Part shown: positions 1 to 10,960 of the stretch, piece by piece
How positions within the stretch are numbered: position 1 is the stretch's first letter
Layout of the letters: every line of letters begins with the position of its first letter
Assembly: GCA_028554795.2 (NCBI GenBank)
Contig: CM068825.1
Span: forward strand, 94,980,951 to 95,044,950
Origin: Sinohyriopsis cumingii
Lineage: Eukaryota; Mollusca; Bivalvia; Unionida; Unionidae
Length of the DNA: 64,000 nucleotides
Direction of reading: 5' to 3'
The notes under the pieces: generated by a model
The model's database searches: none
What the model was told of the DNA's origin: nothing
Seen by the model: only the letters and a program-made list of their open reading frames with translations
Position numbers and translations under genes: made by a program

Positions 1-14
1 CCTTTAGCGTGTTT

Positions 15-760
15 TTAATCAAAATGTCTAGCACTCTTTATAGCTGAGCAAGATTGGAAGAGATCGAATGCGATGTGGGTGTGAGTCCGCATAATGGGCA
101 ATGTGGAAACTCGAAACCTGTTGGCGAGAAAGGACATTACCGAGTTTGTTATGTAATCCAAATACCTTTTTACCGTAACAAGATATTTGAGACAAGAGAG
201 TACAAATTTCCCAACGAAGTCCACGAAGATCGTGTCCTTAAAATATTGCTTGTTTATGATTTTATCTAAGGTTTGATTGTCGGATGGAAATATATGTCTG
301 TATTGTTCTCCGCAGACAGAATTGGTGAATCGATGTGGTAAATTTCTAGAAGAGTAATATTTTGATATGATCATGTCTGATCCCGGTCCGTAGAAAAAAA
401 TGTATTGTTAGAAAGGCACCGTATCCGATAGAGGCAGAAGCATCTTTGTACAAGTCCAATGAGGCAGAAGTTATCAAACGATCAGCACACTGATCGACGG
501 TAAAAACCGTTGGTTCGCCAGGCGTTTAAAATCTTCTTTCACCTCCTTTGTTATTCTAATGTGTCGATGCGGCTTGAGATACCAATTGTCAAGTTTATGA
601 GCCGCCTAAGGGAAGCTCCTCCTGGCAAAGCTACTGAGCAAGCAAATTTAAGAGTACCTATAATGGATTGCAACTCCTTGAGTGTGATTTTACCGCGATT
701 CAGATATAACTGCATGAGTATATTACATTGTTCTATAGTTGGTTAGCGGGAAGACGAACC
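15..760 (-). pseudogene. DIRS/Ngaro-like tyrosine-recombinase retrotransposon remnant (RNase H region)
   Basis: Read on the minus strand, an open stretch from about 715 to 551 contains KELQSIIGTLKFAC followed by LRRLINLTIGI. These match the conserved segment between RT and RNase H in DIRS/Ngaro-type elements (family knowledge). Further on (about 465-396) LDLYKDASASIGYGAF resembles the RNase H active-site strand, and near 160-100 HNKLGNVLSRQQV resembles the end of that domain (usual form ADALSR). The three pieces lie in the right order but in different frames with stops between them, so the copy is dead. No tyrosine recombinase is visible; it would lie beyond the window start. The family call rests on motifs recalled by eye, not on an alignment. 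Confidence 0.55.
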
Positions 761-1347
761 TCCATTCTCACTTAATCCAATTCGTATCCTAGTTTGTTTT
801 TTTTTTAAATGGCTGTTGATGGGGCAATGTTTATCCGCAGCCATAGGAACGACGATTTCGGCACATACTGTTAGTAAGAGATCAAGCGTACGCTGGCTTT
901 TGACACGAGTTGCTTTTAGTATAAAATACCAAATACCGAAATATGTGTTGTGTGTGTTATTTATAATTTTGTGTTTGGTATCCAGTGAAAAAGTTGCTAA
1001 AGGTCTCAAATTTCCGGCAACTGGACCTACAACCAATTGGTAAGAATTTATCGCAATAATACATGTTTCGCCACAAAAATTCCTAAACAATTATATTGTA
1101 AAACGAAGCATGTGGAATACATTTGATATGAATGTTTTGGTCATAAAGCACCCCCTACCTAGTTGATTTATACATGTAATGTCATTATCGATAACATTGC
1201 AATGAACTGCTGATTGTTGGGTCGGAATTCCATCGTAAACCGAATACACCGGAAGGAGAGGTGATGAATAAGTCTGTATGAACCAGGGATTTTATTTAGG
1301 ACTTAACCCAATTGTGAAATGGGTAAATTAGGGAATGGTTTTGTATG
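761..1347. other. intergenic, no feature seen
   Basis: AT-rich sequence. Short open frames exist on both strands but none shows a domain, codon bias or conserved motif that I can recognise. Confidence 0.5.
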
Positions 1348-1801
1348 CAGGGCCGGTGCTACCATAGTTTTGAAAAATAAATAAATACATTTCAGTTTTA
1401 TTGAGGGTTGTTTTTTATCCTGGTTTATTTCATGCAGGGACAAATAATCGGGTAGGTTCAGTCTGACCGAAACACCAGGCTGACCGGAACAAGCAAAATG
1501 AGTGAGTGAAAATCGCGCGTATACGAATCTTTCAGGACGTAATTACGTTCTTGTGTTTTTATAGGCCACGAGCTTTTTTCCGTGGAATCACGCGTATACG
1601 AAACCTTCAGTTTGCCGCGGAAACCAAATTGAGGGGGGTAACTCCTTATTTTAATGGTATAAACAAGGAAAGAAATGGCCTATGTGGGGTGTGCTTCAGG
1701 AACTTTATTGTTTAAATATTTTGAAATTGATATTTTCCGGGGGGGGGGGGCGCCAGAATCTAACCTTGGCTAGGGCGCCAGATAGTCTGGCGCCGGCCCT
1801 G
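1348..1801. mobile_element. hAT-type non-autonomous element (454 bp)
   Basis: The ends are inverted: CAGGGCCGGTGC on the left and GCGCCGGCCCTG on the right. The element is flanked by a perfect 8-bp direct repeat TTTGTATG at 1340-1347 and 1802-1809. Eight-bp duplications with CAGGG-type ends are diagnostic of hAT transposons. It carries a run of G at 1739-1750 and no coding sequence. It is the same family as the element at 53,062-53,241 but in the opposite orientation; both share a GGCGCCAGA-type subterminal block. Confidence 0.85.
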
Positions 1802-1809
1802 TTTGTATG

Positions 1810-4566
1810 GAAAGGATATGCAAAGCAACCCGCTGTCAATTATTTCTGTATCGTTTCTTTAGTCATTTAGGCATTTCTTTGAGCTGATTTTAAGGTCTTA
1901 CACGCGTGTGTGTCCCTTTAATATCGAAACTCTTTTTAAAAATAAATGAAGAGTGAATATTTCTTATCTGGCCAACCAGCTAGTTAAATCATATTTTCTT
2001 GAAAATTTCAAAGGACAACACACACAACAAACCTACTCCAGATATGCGAGTTCTGTTTTATTTTCCTCGAATGACGCCTGCAAAGGAAAGAGGTAGTCAT
2101 CATGTTTCAGTGTGCTGTTTTCGATCATGCGTTCATCAATAACATTCTACATTTACTCTATGATAAAGAAAATTTCATGTAAAAATTGGTCTGGAGTCAC
2201 AACATTTTCTTTGACGAAGAGGTATTTTAATTAGTTTCTTAAATGGTATTATATACGATTAGGTAATTATCCTGTTCTAATGTGAATAAAAGTTGGGGCA
2301 TAAAGCTTAAATAAAGACCATATGAAATTTATCAAAGGTTTACAGAAAAGCAGTTTCACGAGCACTAGAATAATTTTTATATATCAGAATACAAGAAGTT
2401 ATTCATTTTAATTGATTTTGGGACTGTATATCAGCTTTTGAATATATATTCAATTTAACTGAATTTCGGACTTTATACCAGACTTTGAATATATTTTCAT
2501 TTTAATTAATTTTATAGCAGCGTTTGAATATATATAGATTGTTAATATGTGACAGATTAAGATTCATCGAACATAAGTAGTATGTGATTTTAAAAAAATA
2601 AGCTATTTTTGCTCAAGAGAAAGCACATATGTTAGATTCAATAATCATTTATGTTTATCTGATGGGACAACCAGCCAATCAGAGAAGGGCTGTTATCGGT
2701 GACCAACAGTTCCCGGGTCAAATACGTCCATTCTCTCATACTTCTTTATCCCATGTATCATTTTACTCATAAATAATGGTTCATTAAAATCTCAGTAAAA
2801 TTAGAAATGCACAAAATATGTAAGACTTTTAATACCATAGTAAACTTAGACATGCTCAAAATATATTTTGTGTAAAATTTTCATTTCAGGACAAGCACTT
2901 TCTTTTTAAAATGCACTTTTGCACGATTCACTACATAATACAGACGGTCTCCCCACCCACCTATCCATGTCATGCATAAAGAGGACAATATAACATTGAT
3001 AAATATGGATTATTATCGCTTGCATGTTTCGTGTTATGTACACTATTCTTATGTAATAAACGACATTTTTCTTGCTTGTAGGTGAGAAAGCCAATCCAAT
3101 ATTATCGGATTACTGTTCCTTTTATTCATTTACATCGCTCTTATGTAATATTTCTCTTCCATAGTTAACATTTCTTGTATGATGTTACAGTCCAGTAAAG
3201 AATTACACATGTACATCGAGAAAAACAAAGCATAAATACCCGTATCTATGAAACCAAGTCTATTCTATAAAAAAAGGTCACAGCAAACCCTTCAATAGTA
3301 AGCCGACAAAAATGGTCCTATACAATCTATTTTGCTTAGATCTGCTCTGTTTAAATAAGTCACGTTCAAAAGGATTAAAGTCTTTCCCATGCAATTAATT
3401 TATACCAACTGGGAGAAAAAAGATTCTTCCTCCTGGAACTCCAGTATAAAATTTAGTAGAATGGATTATTATTGTGTTTTAAGGGACATATTCATTCCTT
3501 CGTGTGAAGTTCATGACCCCTCGTGTGAACCAATGCTACGTGGAAGTAATTAGTACCAACACCTCTCACACTATATCCTGGTCTGTAGTCGCAGTGGACT
3601 ATAAAGTACTTATCTTTATTTCTTTTGGTTTGATTTTCTGTATGTTGCATTGTGTTTATTTAATCTGCTGAGAAAATGTACTAGATATAAAAAGCAAATG
3701 GATTCAGACTTTTCTAAACAATCAAGTCTTCTCCTGACACAAAGTTCTTGAGGCAGCTGTTGAGATTCTTTTTCATGCTTTTTCTCTTCTGGCTAAATAC
3801 AAACTATACAAAATTTTGTTTAGTCAGGGAAAACAAAACAAAACTTCTACAAATTGGTTTAGTCTACTCAGTGAAATCAAAACAAAACATACAAACTGGC
3901 TTGCTCTAATCAGAGAAAACATTTGAAACTGGCCTTTTTATGGATTATCAACTCATTGATTAGGATTTTATAAAGTAATGAGTGAGCGAGTGTGTTTTCC
4001 TTTCAACACACTCAGATCTATTGCATCATTTCCATGACATTTTAATAATTAAAAAATTAAAACGTTATACGCGCATTTATTCATTGTAGTTAAATTTCAT
4101 TTTCTTATAATTACATATCACATTCTAACAACATATATCTTGCCGTTTGTGAAACCACGTAGGAAGACCACCAAAGATTCAGAATTTTAAAAAATCGATT
4201 TTTCAGGGCGACGAGCTTTTTTACGAGGGCACAAATGAGATTTATTTAGACTTTTCAATTATACTCTTAATCTAAATGGTAAAGTTTATATTCGAACCTC
4301 GTTCATTCGCGTTATCAGTTTATCCGAGACAAAAGTATTTCCTCCACGCTTGCGTATTTGTTACAACCCAAACTCGTTCATATGAACTTCTTATGTCTCA
4401 ATGCTTCTGTGTCCCCCAGATGAGTTTGCAAGTGGGAATCTACTGAGCTTGCTTCAGTCAGCTAATCTGGAATGGTGTATACCGATTTAATGAAAAATCC
4501 CAAAGTATGGTCAGCACATGATAACGTGATGTCTTTAGGGTGGAATAGACCAAACTGCAAATTGTC
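1810..4566. other. intergenic, no feature seen
   Basis: Long AT-rich non-coding stretch. No open frame above about 60 codons with recognisable content, no RNA gene, and no clear repeat apart from short A/T tracts. Confidence 0.5.
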
Positions 4567-4887
4567 ATGGAATATTATTTTTCAACGACTGTCAGATTTA
4601 GTTGTGTAAGCTTAAAGGCACGTGGTTTTATTTGTCATGGGCTTTTAGATGAATCAAACACCGTTTCTCTAAAACAAGAAATAAAGAAAACTATCAATAG
4701 CCTTTTACACCAAGTCAAAAATGACAGTTTAACGATATTTATCAATTGTAGGCGGACTTTATTCCTTTCAGATCAGTTACAGTCCACGCTGGATACATTA
4801 GCAGAGCCACAACAAAAGACATCGCCATGGTCCACCTCAGCAGGCAACCTAGTTCGAACGTCTACTACAATTAGTAAAGGTGCATAA
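4567..4887 (+). CDS. unidentified open frame, 106 codons
   Basis: ATG-initiated frame in otherwise non-coding sequence. The product would be Leu- and Lys-rich in the middle (EIKKTINSLLHQVKND) with a Thr/Ser-rich end. No signal peptide, membrane segment or known domain can be seen. Its last few codons run into the start of the repeat that begins near 4,870. It could be a degenerate exon or chance. No splice context or downstream exon was found. Confidence 0.15.
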   Translation: MEYYFSTTVRFSCVSLKARGFICHGLLDESNTVSLKQEIKKTINSLLHQVKNDSLTIFINCRRTLFLSDQLQSTLDTLAEPQQKTSPWSTSAGNLVRTSTTISKGA

Positions 4888-5900
4888 TAATCCCGTTTTG
4901 TAATGCATGTTTCATCCTTGTTTTGGTCACCTAATTAGACTGTTGCTGTTTTAATTAATATTATACCCAACATTTACTCAAGATTACAGTTATTTTTCGA
5001 TGTACATTACTCAGTTCAATTATGGTCATCTTTTTACGTATATACAGCAGTTTGGAAATTTACAAGGTATTTCTTATCTCAATATTTCGATGATAAATAC
5101 GTCATTAGTTGTATCATGTATTAAAGTATTTGTTACAAATAGATAACTTTTAACATTACATGTAGTGTAACAATTGTTTGAAAATGTTGTAAAAGTATAT
5201 TTTGTAGATATTTTAGGTTTAGAATTCCACAATAATACTGCAGTAAGTTCTGGACTATTATGTTCTGATTAATTTCGCATCTGCCGAACATTCAGTCGTC
5301 AAGCAAATTTAGGCTTGGGTTCAAATCCCACATCTGACACCATGTTAGGTTTAAAACTTAGTAGTAGAATACCTGGATCCAGTCCTCGACTTCATTCATT
5401 CTAGTTAAAATGCCCCTAGATTGATTTCAGTTAGAGATAGAATAGACACTCTCAGACTCACAAAAATTCTACTCTGTAACTATAAGCATTTGTTCATTAG
5501 TGACATCGGTGACCTGAGTTTACCCTATCAACATGCGAGTCCAGAGTAATTATCAGTCTAGCCTTTGTAGAGGCATTTTACCAACAGAATTCTCATATTC
5601 TTATATAAATATTTTGAATGGACTTATTTTTGTAAAGTATCATGCACACAGGATTTAATACTATTCTTTAGAATTGATATTCATATATGTAGTTTACATA
5701 CATTGTCATCGATCTGTTTGCACATGTGTTGGGATTTTAATGTATCTCATACATCTAGTTTTATTGTAAATATGTTCCAAACGCCTTCCTCTATGTTTGA
5801 CATTGTAGTAATTGGTTTGTTAATTAACTCGACTAGAGGAACTATTTTTTATGTTACAACGGTTACCAGCTTTAATAGAAATTTGTGAATGTTGCATCTG
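4870..5900. repeat. old paralogous segment A (left copy)
   Basis: This segment matches 26,075-27,095 and 49,740-50,765 with scattered substitutions and small indels. A shared landmark is the block around GGGTTCAAATCCC. Similarity to 26,075-27,095 is clearly lower than between the two 23-kb units, so this duplication is older. The homology crosses the left breakpoint of the recent duplication at 5,420 without a change. Confidence 0.75.
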
Positions 5901-6479
5901 CATATGTCTATTAATTTCCTACCTCTTGTCGCAGTTTAAAAGACTGAAAAATCATCTTACAAATCACATGGCCAATAACAGTCTTTTCAAGTGCACTGGA
6001 TCCAGCAAGGGAACACGTGTGTCACGGATTGATTAAGATAAATGCAATGAACTGACAACGAACAGTGCAAAACTAGTATCTAAGTAGCCTAAGCGCTTTC
6101 GACTCTTAATGAGTCTTTTTCAAAGGCAAAAAACAAAACATAGAAAAGACAAACAAACAAAACACAAAAACCGTTGTGTTTGCAAAACTGTACATGTCTG
6201 TTTCTACGGGAATTAAACCTTTAAATGTATTATGTTTCAACTAGTTTATTTCAACTTGTTGCGGATGCTCGAAAATATTTTTATTTCTTTAGAAATCGAT
6301 GAGCCATAACGACATCTGTTTTTTATGTAAATCTATGGAAGCGCAAATTCTATCCCAGAAATTTCATTATTATAGTAGTAAGTATAGGCTATTAAGCAAA
6401 TTTAGAGAATTATTTTAAAAAAATGTGTCGGCTGCAGAAGATAATTTTATTTGTGCATGGCTGTCTTTTTCTAGTCTCT

Positions 6480-6719
6480 TTAGTTTAAGCTGCTTGCTTT
6501 CAATGTTCTAAGGCGGCGTATCCAGTAAGATTCCTTTTCTTTCCTAGTTTCAGAACTCAAGTTGGGGTTGTGAGCAATTACAATAAGTGTTATATCACTG
6601 AAAGTGTGGCCTACTAAAATATGGAAAAAAAGGAAAAGGCTGATAGGATACCATTTATCCTGATCTACCATCCAGACAACCCCAAAGTAGGTAATTTTCA
6701 TCGAGAAACACTGGCCCAT
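6480..6719 (-). pseudogene. Penelope GIY-YIG endonuclease, C-terminal fragment
   Basis: The minus-strand frame ends with GHTFSDITLIVIAHNP, then ESYWIRRLRTLKASSLN and a stop. This is the typical ending of Penelope-like element proteins, where the GIY-YIG nuclease closes with an ESxWIxxLRT block. Only about the last 45 codons (near 6,614-6,480) look authentic; the preceding residues are read-through. The rest of the domain is missing on this strand, so this is a truncated piece placed head to head with the plus-strand fragment. Confidence 0.7.
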
Positions 6720-6720
6720 C

Positions 6721-7213
6721 GTGGAATCCTCAGACGTACTAAAGTTAATCCTCCCGAATAAACCTGTAGTAGCCTACCGGAGACAAAAAAACATCAAAGG
6801 CATCCTAGTCAGGGCGAACCTAACGCCAATAACTAATCAAGAACACCCTTGTCAATCTGGACCCTGTGGCGATAAAAGGTGCAAAACCTGTCAACATATG
6901 ATAGAAACCTGGCTGTTTTCTAGCAACTTGACTAGAAAAAAACCTAAACTTACATGGTCCAAACAAAATGTGCAAAACAGATAATGTAATTTATCTCATC
7001 ACATATAAAATGTGTAGCCTTCAGTTTGTCGGAGAAACTGAAAAGCTACACAAAATGATCGACCTTCATAGATCTGATTGGATGACAAAGAAACTGTACA
7101 GAAGCCCGATCGCAGAAAACTTCTCCCCATGCCACATTTTCAGTAACATAACACTTATTGCATTTGTTATATTTGCCTTTGAAAAAGACTCATTAAGAGT
7201 AGAAAGCGCTTAG
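6721..7213 (+). pseudogene. Penelope-like element, cysteine motif and GIY-YIG fragment
   Basis: The first frame (6,721-6,984) contains NKPVVAYRRQKNIKGILVRA and then CQSGPCGDKRCKTCQH, the Cys-rich linker that precedes the nuclease in Penelope elements. The second frame (6,968-7,213) continues with NVIYLITYK, FVGETEKLH and HRSDW, the GIY-YIG core in its usual Penelope form, then ITLIAFVIF, where the frame decays. A frame change lies between the two near 6,968-6,984. The RT domain that should come first is absent. The protein would nick DNA to prime reverse transcription; this copy cannot. Confidence 0.75.
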
Positions 7214-7384
7214 GCTAGATAGATACTAGTTTTGCATTGTTCGTTGTCATTATTGCATATATATGTTATGGAATTTATACTCTAAATTTTATACGACTAC
7301 ATTCTGCCACTCTAGAGTTACTGCGACTATTCTTGCACACTATCTCTGCTTGGTCGAAGAATTATGTCTTGAGATTCTTCACAG

Positions 7385-7685
7385 TTGACGTTGCACTAAT
7401 GTAGATAAAAGAATGTTGTTTTTTTTTTAAACAATGTAAGACTAAATTCCAATTTACCATCGAAACAATATGTTTAATGCGATGGTTTTCATCACTTGCG
7501 TCGAGACACACAAAGGTGTGGTAAACGTCGATACAAAAGATTATAATACAAAATCAAGAACTACAAAGCTTTAGAGGACGTAAAACATTTACAAACAGCT
7601 CAAGGAGGGGGCTTGTTTAATTTGACGTTGCACTAATGTAGATAAAAGAATGTTGTTGTTTTTTAAACAATGTAAGACTAAATTT
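7385..7685 (+). repeat. pair of about 64-bp direct repeats
   Basis: A block starting TTGACGTTGCACTAATG at 7,385-7,448 recurs at 7,622-7,685, differing mainly in T-tract length. The 173-bp spacer is unrelated to the repeat. The same arrangement is present in unit 2 near 30,558-30,858. It sits just downstream of the Penelope fragments and could be part of an element's pseudo-LTR, but this is not shown. Confidence 0.7.
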
Positions 7686-8309
7686 CACAGTTATTAAACA
7701 GAATAAAGTTGGTCGCATTGATGAAGACGTACCGCATCCTTTATTCGTCTTCTTTTATTATTATATCTCATGCGATCAATGTCATTATAAAAACAGTTCC
7801 CCTCAAGTTTTGCTAATTATTTGTTTTTATACCAGAAAGGTGATTTTAAATGATTTTCTCTGGCATCAAATTGTTTCAATCCTGTTTTACATTTAGATCA
7901 ATACAAATTTCATACATTTAATACATTTCAAACGAAAACTATCAAAGAAAACTTGATTGTGCGACAAATTAACACACAAATTAACCAGGCGTAAATTTTC
8001 CTTAAAGGGTTGTTTGTAATTTTGTTTATTGAAATCGTATCTCTTTCAAAACTAAAATGACTTCATAGAAGGGAAATGTAGAATTTATATTATATCTGTA
8101 TGATTTCCAAATCATTTCAAAGCCAAAATTTGCCGTTTTCTTGAATAAAATAGGTGATGGTGAGACAAGTGTTTAAAATCAAATTAAAATAATGGAAATA
8201 GTTGTATAATGTTTGCAATGTTTTTGAAAGATTGCATAAGATTATTCAGTGTGTTTCATAAATTTATTACAAATGAGTACTCATGAAAATCCTGATTTAA
8301 TTCTTCCTC
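7686..8309. other. intergenic, no feature seen
   Basis: AT-rich with no recognisable coding or RNA feature. Confidence 0.5.
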
Positions 8310-8528
8310 ATACAATCATACATACATACATAACCACACACATACAGACATACATACATACATACATATACACACACACTAACACACACACATAGAGACA
8401 TACATACATACATACAGACATACATACATATATACATACCCACACACCCACACACATACAGACATGCATACATACATACATAACCACACACCCACACACA
8501 TACATACATACATACATACATACATACA

Positions 8529-8561
<33 letters not shown>
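8310..8561. repeat. TACA-type microsatellite, interrupted
   Basis: About 250 bp of CATA/TACA repeats broken by CCACACA and GACA variants. Open frames through it (MYVC repeats on the minus strand) are artefacts of the repeat. The unit 2 allele at 31,482-31,698 is shorter and differently interrupted. Confidence 0.95.
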
Positions 8562-9769
8562 TATTTACTTTTCTTCGCACAAATTCCTCGCTCTTGTCTT
8601 ATAGCCACTATAAATGAAACTTTAAAAAGCGTAATAAATGAAGTCGTGTTATTTGTTACGTGTTTAGGCTCGAATAAACAGTAACACAGAAAGAGTGACA
8701 ACAAGTTTTTTAAAATTTAACAAACAATTTATTTTCCTTAACAATATTCTGTAAAAATGAAAAAAGGAGAAGAACTTACGGTTTCAAGAAAATTTCTGTG
8801 TGAGCACTCCTCAAAAAATTGCCAGAGAATAAAGAATTAATCCTTCTGAAATCCAACTGATCTGAATAAAATTATAGCTCAAGATCTGGTTACAACAAAC
8901 TAACTTGACATCAGTGTAAAAAGCCCCAAACTGAGATCTCTCTCTCTCTCTCTCTAAAACAAAGGTTATATTGTAATATAAGACGCAGTTTCGAAATTCC
9001 CCTTAGCTGCGAAATCAAAATGGGGGTCACGTGATCAATGTTTATATCACGTAGACAGAATATGGCCTTGATTAGAAAAATAATTTTCTCTAAATTAAAA
9101 TAATAAAATAAAAAGTTGTTTACATCTTAAACCATGTAGGCCCATCATGACCTTGGAAACAACCAATCATTGAAAATAAAATAGAACTTTGTTTACTAAT
9201 TATGAATCAAGGTCAGCATCCATGCCAACACCTGGTGTTTATGAAAAGAATGAGTCAGGTAAACCAATTTTCTGGAAAAATATCATCTCTAGTGAATAAA
9301 TTTACATTATAATAGCATATAATAGAATAAAAATTTTAAAACTGACAAACAAAAATTTAAAATAAATATGAAGTAAATCAGATATACGTAACATATTCCC
9401 TTTGTGTATACCTTTGTTTTCAAGGTTTCAACCCTCTTGTTCAAATTTCCCATTATAAATGTCCATATTATCACCGTATTCCTCGTAACTTGCACGTAGC
9501 GATATTAATTTTGAAATATTAGTAATGTACCTTAGCTGAGGGAATCTTGTCGCTGCCATCGTGACACGTAACAATTAACATTAAGGAATGGGCTAGGGCA
9601 CCGCCATAAATCTCTAGTCTGAAATGGATTAATGTTCCTGTTTGAGACATGATTTATTTTTAATAGGGATAAGAGTTTGAGTCAGGACGAGGCAAAGTGA
9701 ATGTTGGTTTAAATAGCGATAAAAAACGAGAAAGGGAAGACAATCCTGACAAAGTTTTGAAAAAAGTGT
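8562..9769. other. intergenic with short CT tract
   Basis: AT-rich. A CT dinucleotide tract lies at about 8,937-8,956. No gene or element could be recognised. Confidence 0.5.
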
Positions 9770-10407
9770 CATAAAATGAACTTTTTTAGAAATAAATGTT
9801 AATATAGGATGAATAGATAGAAATATTCTAACTTAATTGGCGTGTTAATGTTTTGCCGTTAGATAAAGTTAATCCTTAATAAGGGGGTGTGCTTCCCAGG
9901 CGAAACTGTTTTAAGTATTCTCCCCAGAAAATTTCGCCAGTTTAAGTTTCTGTGGTTAAGAAAAAACGTTGACTCCAAGATTAGTAGAAAGTAATTTTCT
10001 CGTATAAATTGTACATGGGACGGTTTCTGGAAGTGGAGGGACACGGAAGGCACAAGGTATGGTCTCAATCAATACGTTCATTGATATAAGTTTGTTATTA
10101 TTTATTGTATTTATTCATACATCAATCTTCATAAGTTATTACATGCATTCATTTGTCTTGAAAGGGATATGACTCAGATATTCTAAGAATTGCATACAAT
10201 ATTTCTTTGATATAAATGTGTTCAAATGTTCTCATTTTTATGTAGTAAGAGTCATGTATTCTATGGATTTCATGCTGGTAATGTTCTCATTTCTCTGTTT
10301 TGAATTATGTGGATCGTGTAGGCTAGGAATTGATTTTTGATGTATCTGGAAATTCTAGGCAAGTAAAGTAGTTAAGATAAGACGTGAAGTCCATTAATTC
10401 ATTTGTG
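9770..10407 (+). repeat. LTR-like sequence, left inverted arm
   Basis: Read in reverse complement this segment matches 21,675-22,370, so the two form inverted arms about 11 kb apart. Its inner part also resembles, in the same orientation, the sequence ahead of the gypsy gag at 13.97-14.6 kb (shared blocks around AATAAGGG, GTAGTTAAGA and ATTCATTTGTG). The most likely reading is solo or partial LTRs of one family inserted in both orientations. Exact LTR ends are not resolved. Unit 1 lacks about 55 bp here that unit 2 retains (near 33,181-33,232). Confidence 0.5.
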
Positions 10408-10818
10408 TCATTAAGTTGTGAATTATTTTCAACCGAGAATCGTGCACCTACCAATTGATTTAGTTCAGTCAGTGATTTATGATCCACAGCAGGAGCGTAC
10501 GATGAGTTTATTACGATGTCTAGTTATGTCATAGTTGAACTAGGAATGCTGAATAACCGCGAGGGAGAGGCATTAATGTTATGGTATCAAAACTGTGCTT
10601 ATCTCTGTCAGGCTAAATACTGACCCATATTAACCATAGTTTATGTTGTATTTCGATCAGATGATACCTGACGTAACAAGAGTGAGAATATTGTTCGATC
10701 CCAGAAGATCAAAACCTGACAAAGATTTCGGTTACCTTTTTATTATTTGAAATTTAAAATAGCTCCACACCTGTACTATACAGTGAGAAAAGAGAGCAGC
10801 AGACAACCCGAAAGTGGC

Positions 10819-10876
<58 letters not shown>

Positions 10877-10960
10877 GAGAGAATACGGAAAGGACGGATG
10901 CAACCAGGTTATGCAGGGAGGTCGGCAATAGATTTATATCATTCACTCCATTCTAGGATG
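10408..10960 (+). repeat. continuation of LTR-like sequence with GA microsatellite
   Basis: The sequence continues in parallel with 14.6-15.1 kb (both show a GAGGGA(G)A block, then a TAACRAGARBGGAGAAT-like block, then AAATAGCTCCAC). A GA tract occupies 10,821-10,882; in unit 2 it is shorter (34,005-34,048). Confidence 0.45.

Larger units (their letters stand above)
6043..7257. mobile_element. Penelope-like element fragments in inverted arrangement
   Basis: Arms 6,043-6,130 and 7,172-7,257 are inverted copies of one another. Each contains a small hairpin (GACTC, loop ATTAA, GAGTC) followed by GAAA in one reading direction. Between the arms lie two oppositely oriented fragments of a Penelope GIY-YIG domain that meet at 6,720. 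Known Penelope-like elements have flanking inverted or direct pseudo-LTRs and carry hammerhead ribozymes; the hairpin plus GAAA resembles a decayed ribozyme core, but the invariant CUGANGA is not intact here. Confidence 0.65.

Noticed and set aside
5320..5345. tRNA gene at GGGTTCAAATCCC
   Set aside because: A B-box-like block and 4-bp arm are present, but no acceptor stem, anticodon arm or A box can be folded around it in any of the three copies.
8297..8580. MYVC-repeat proteins
   Set aside because: Translation of a TACA microsatellite.
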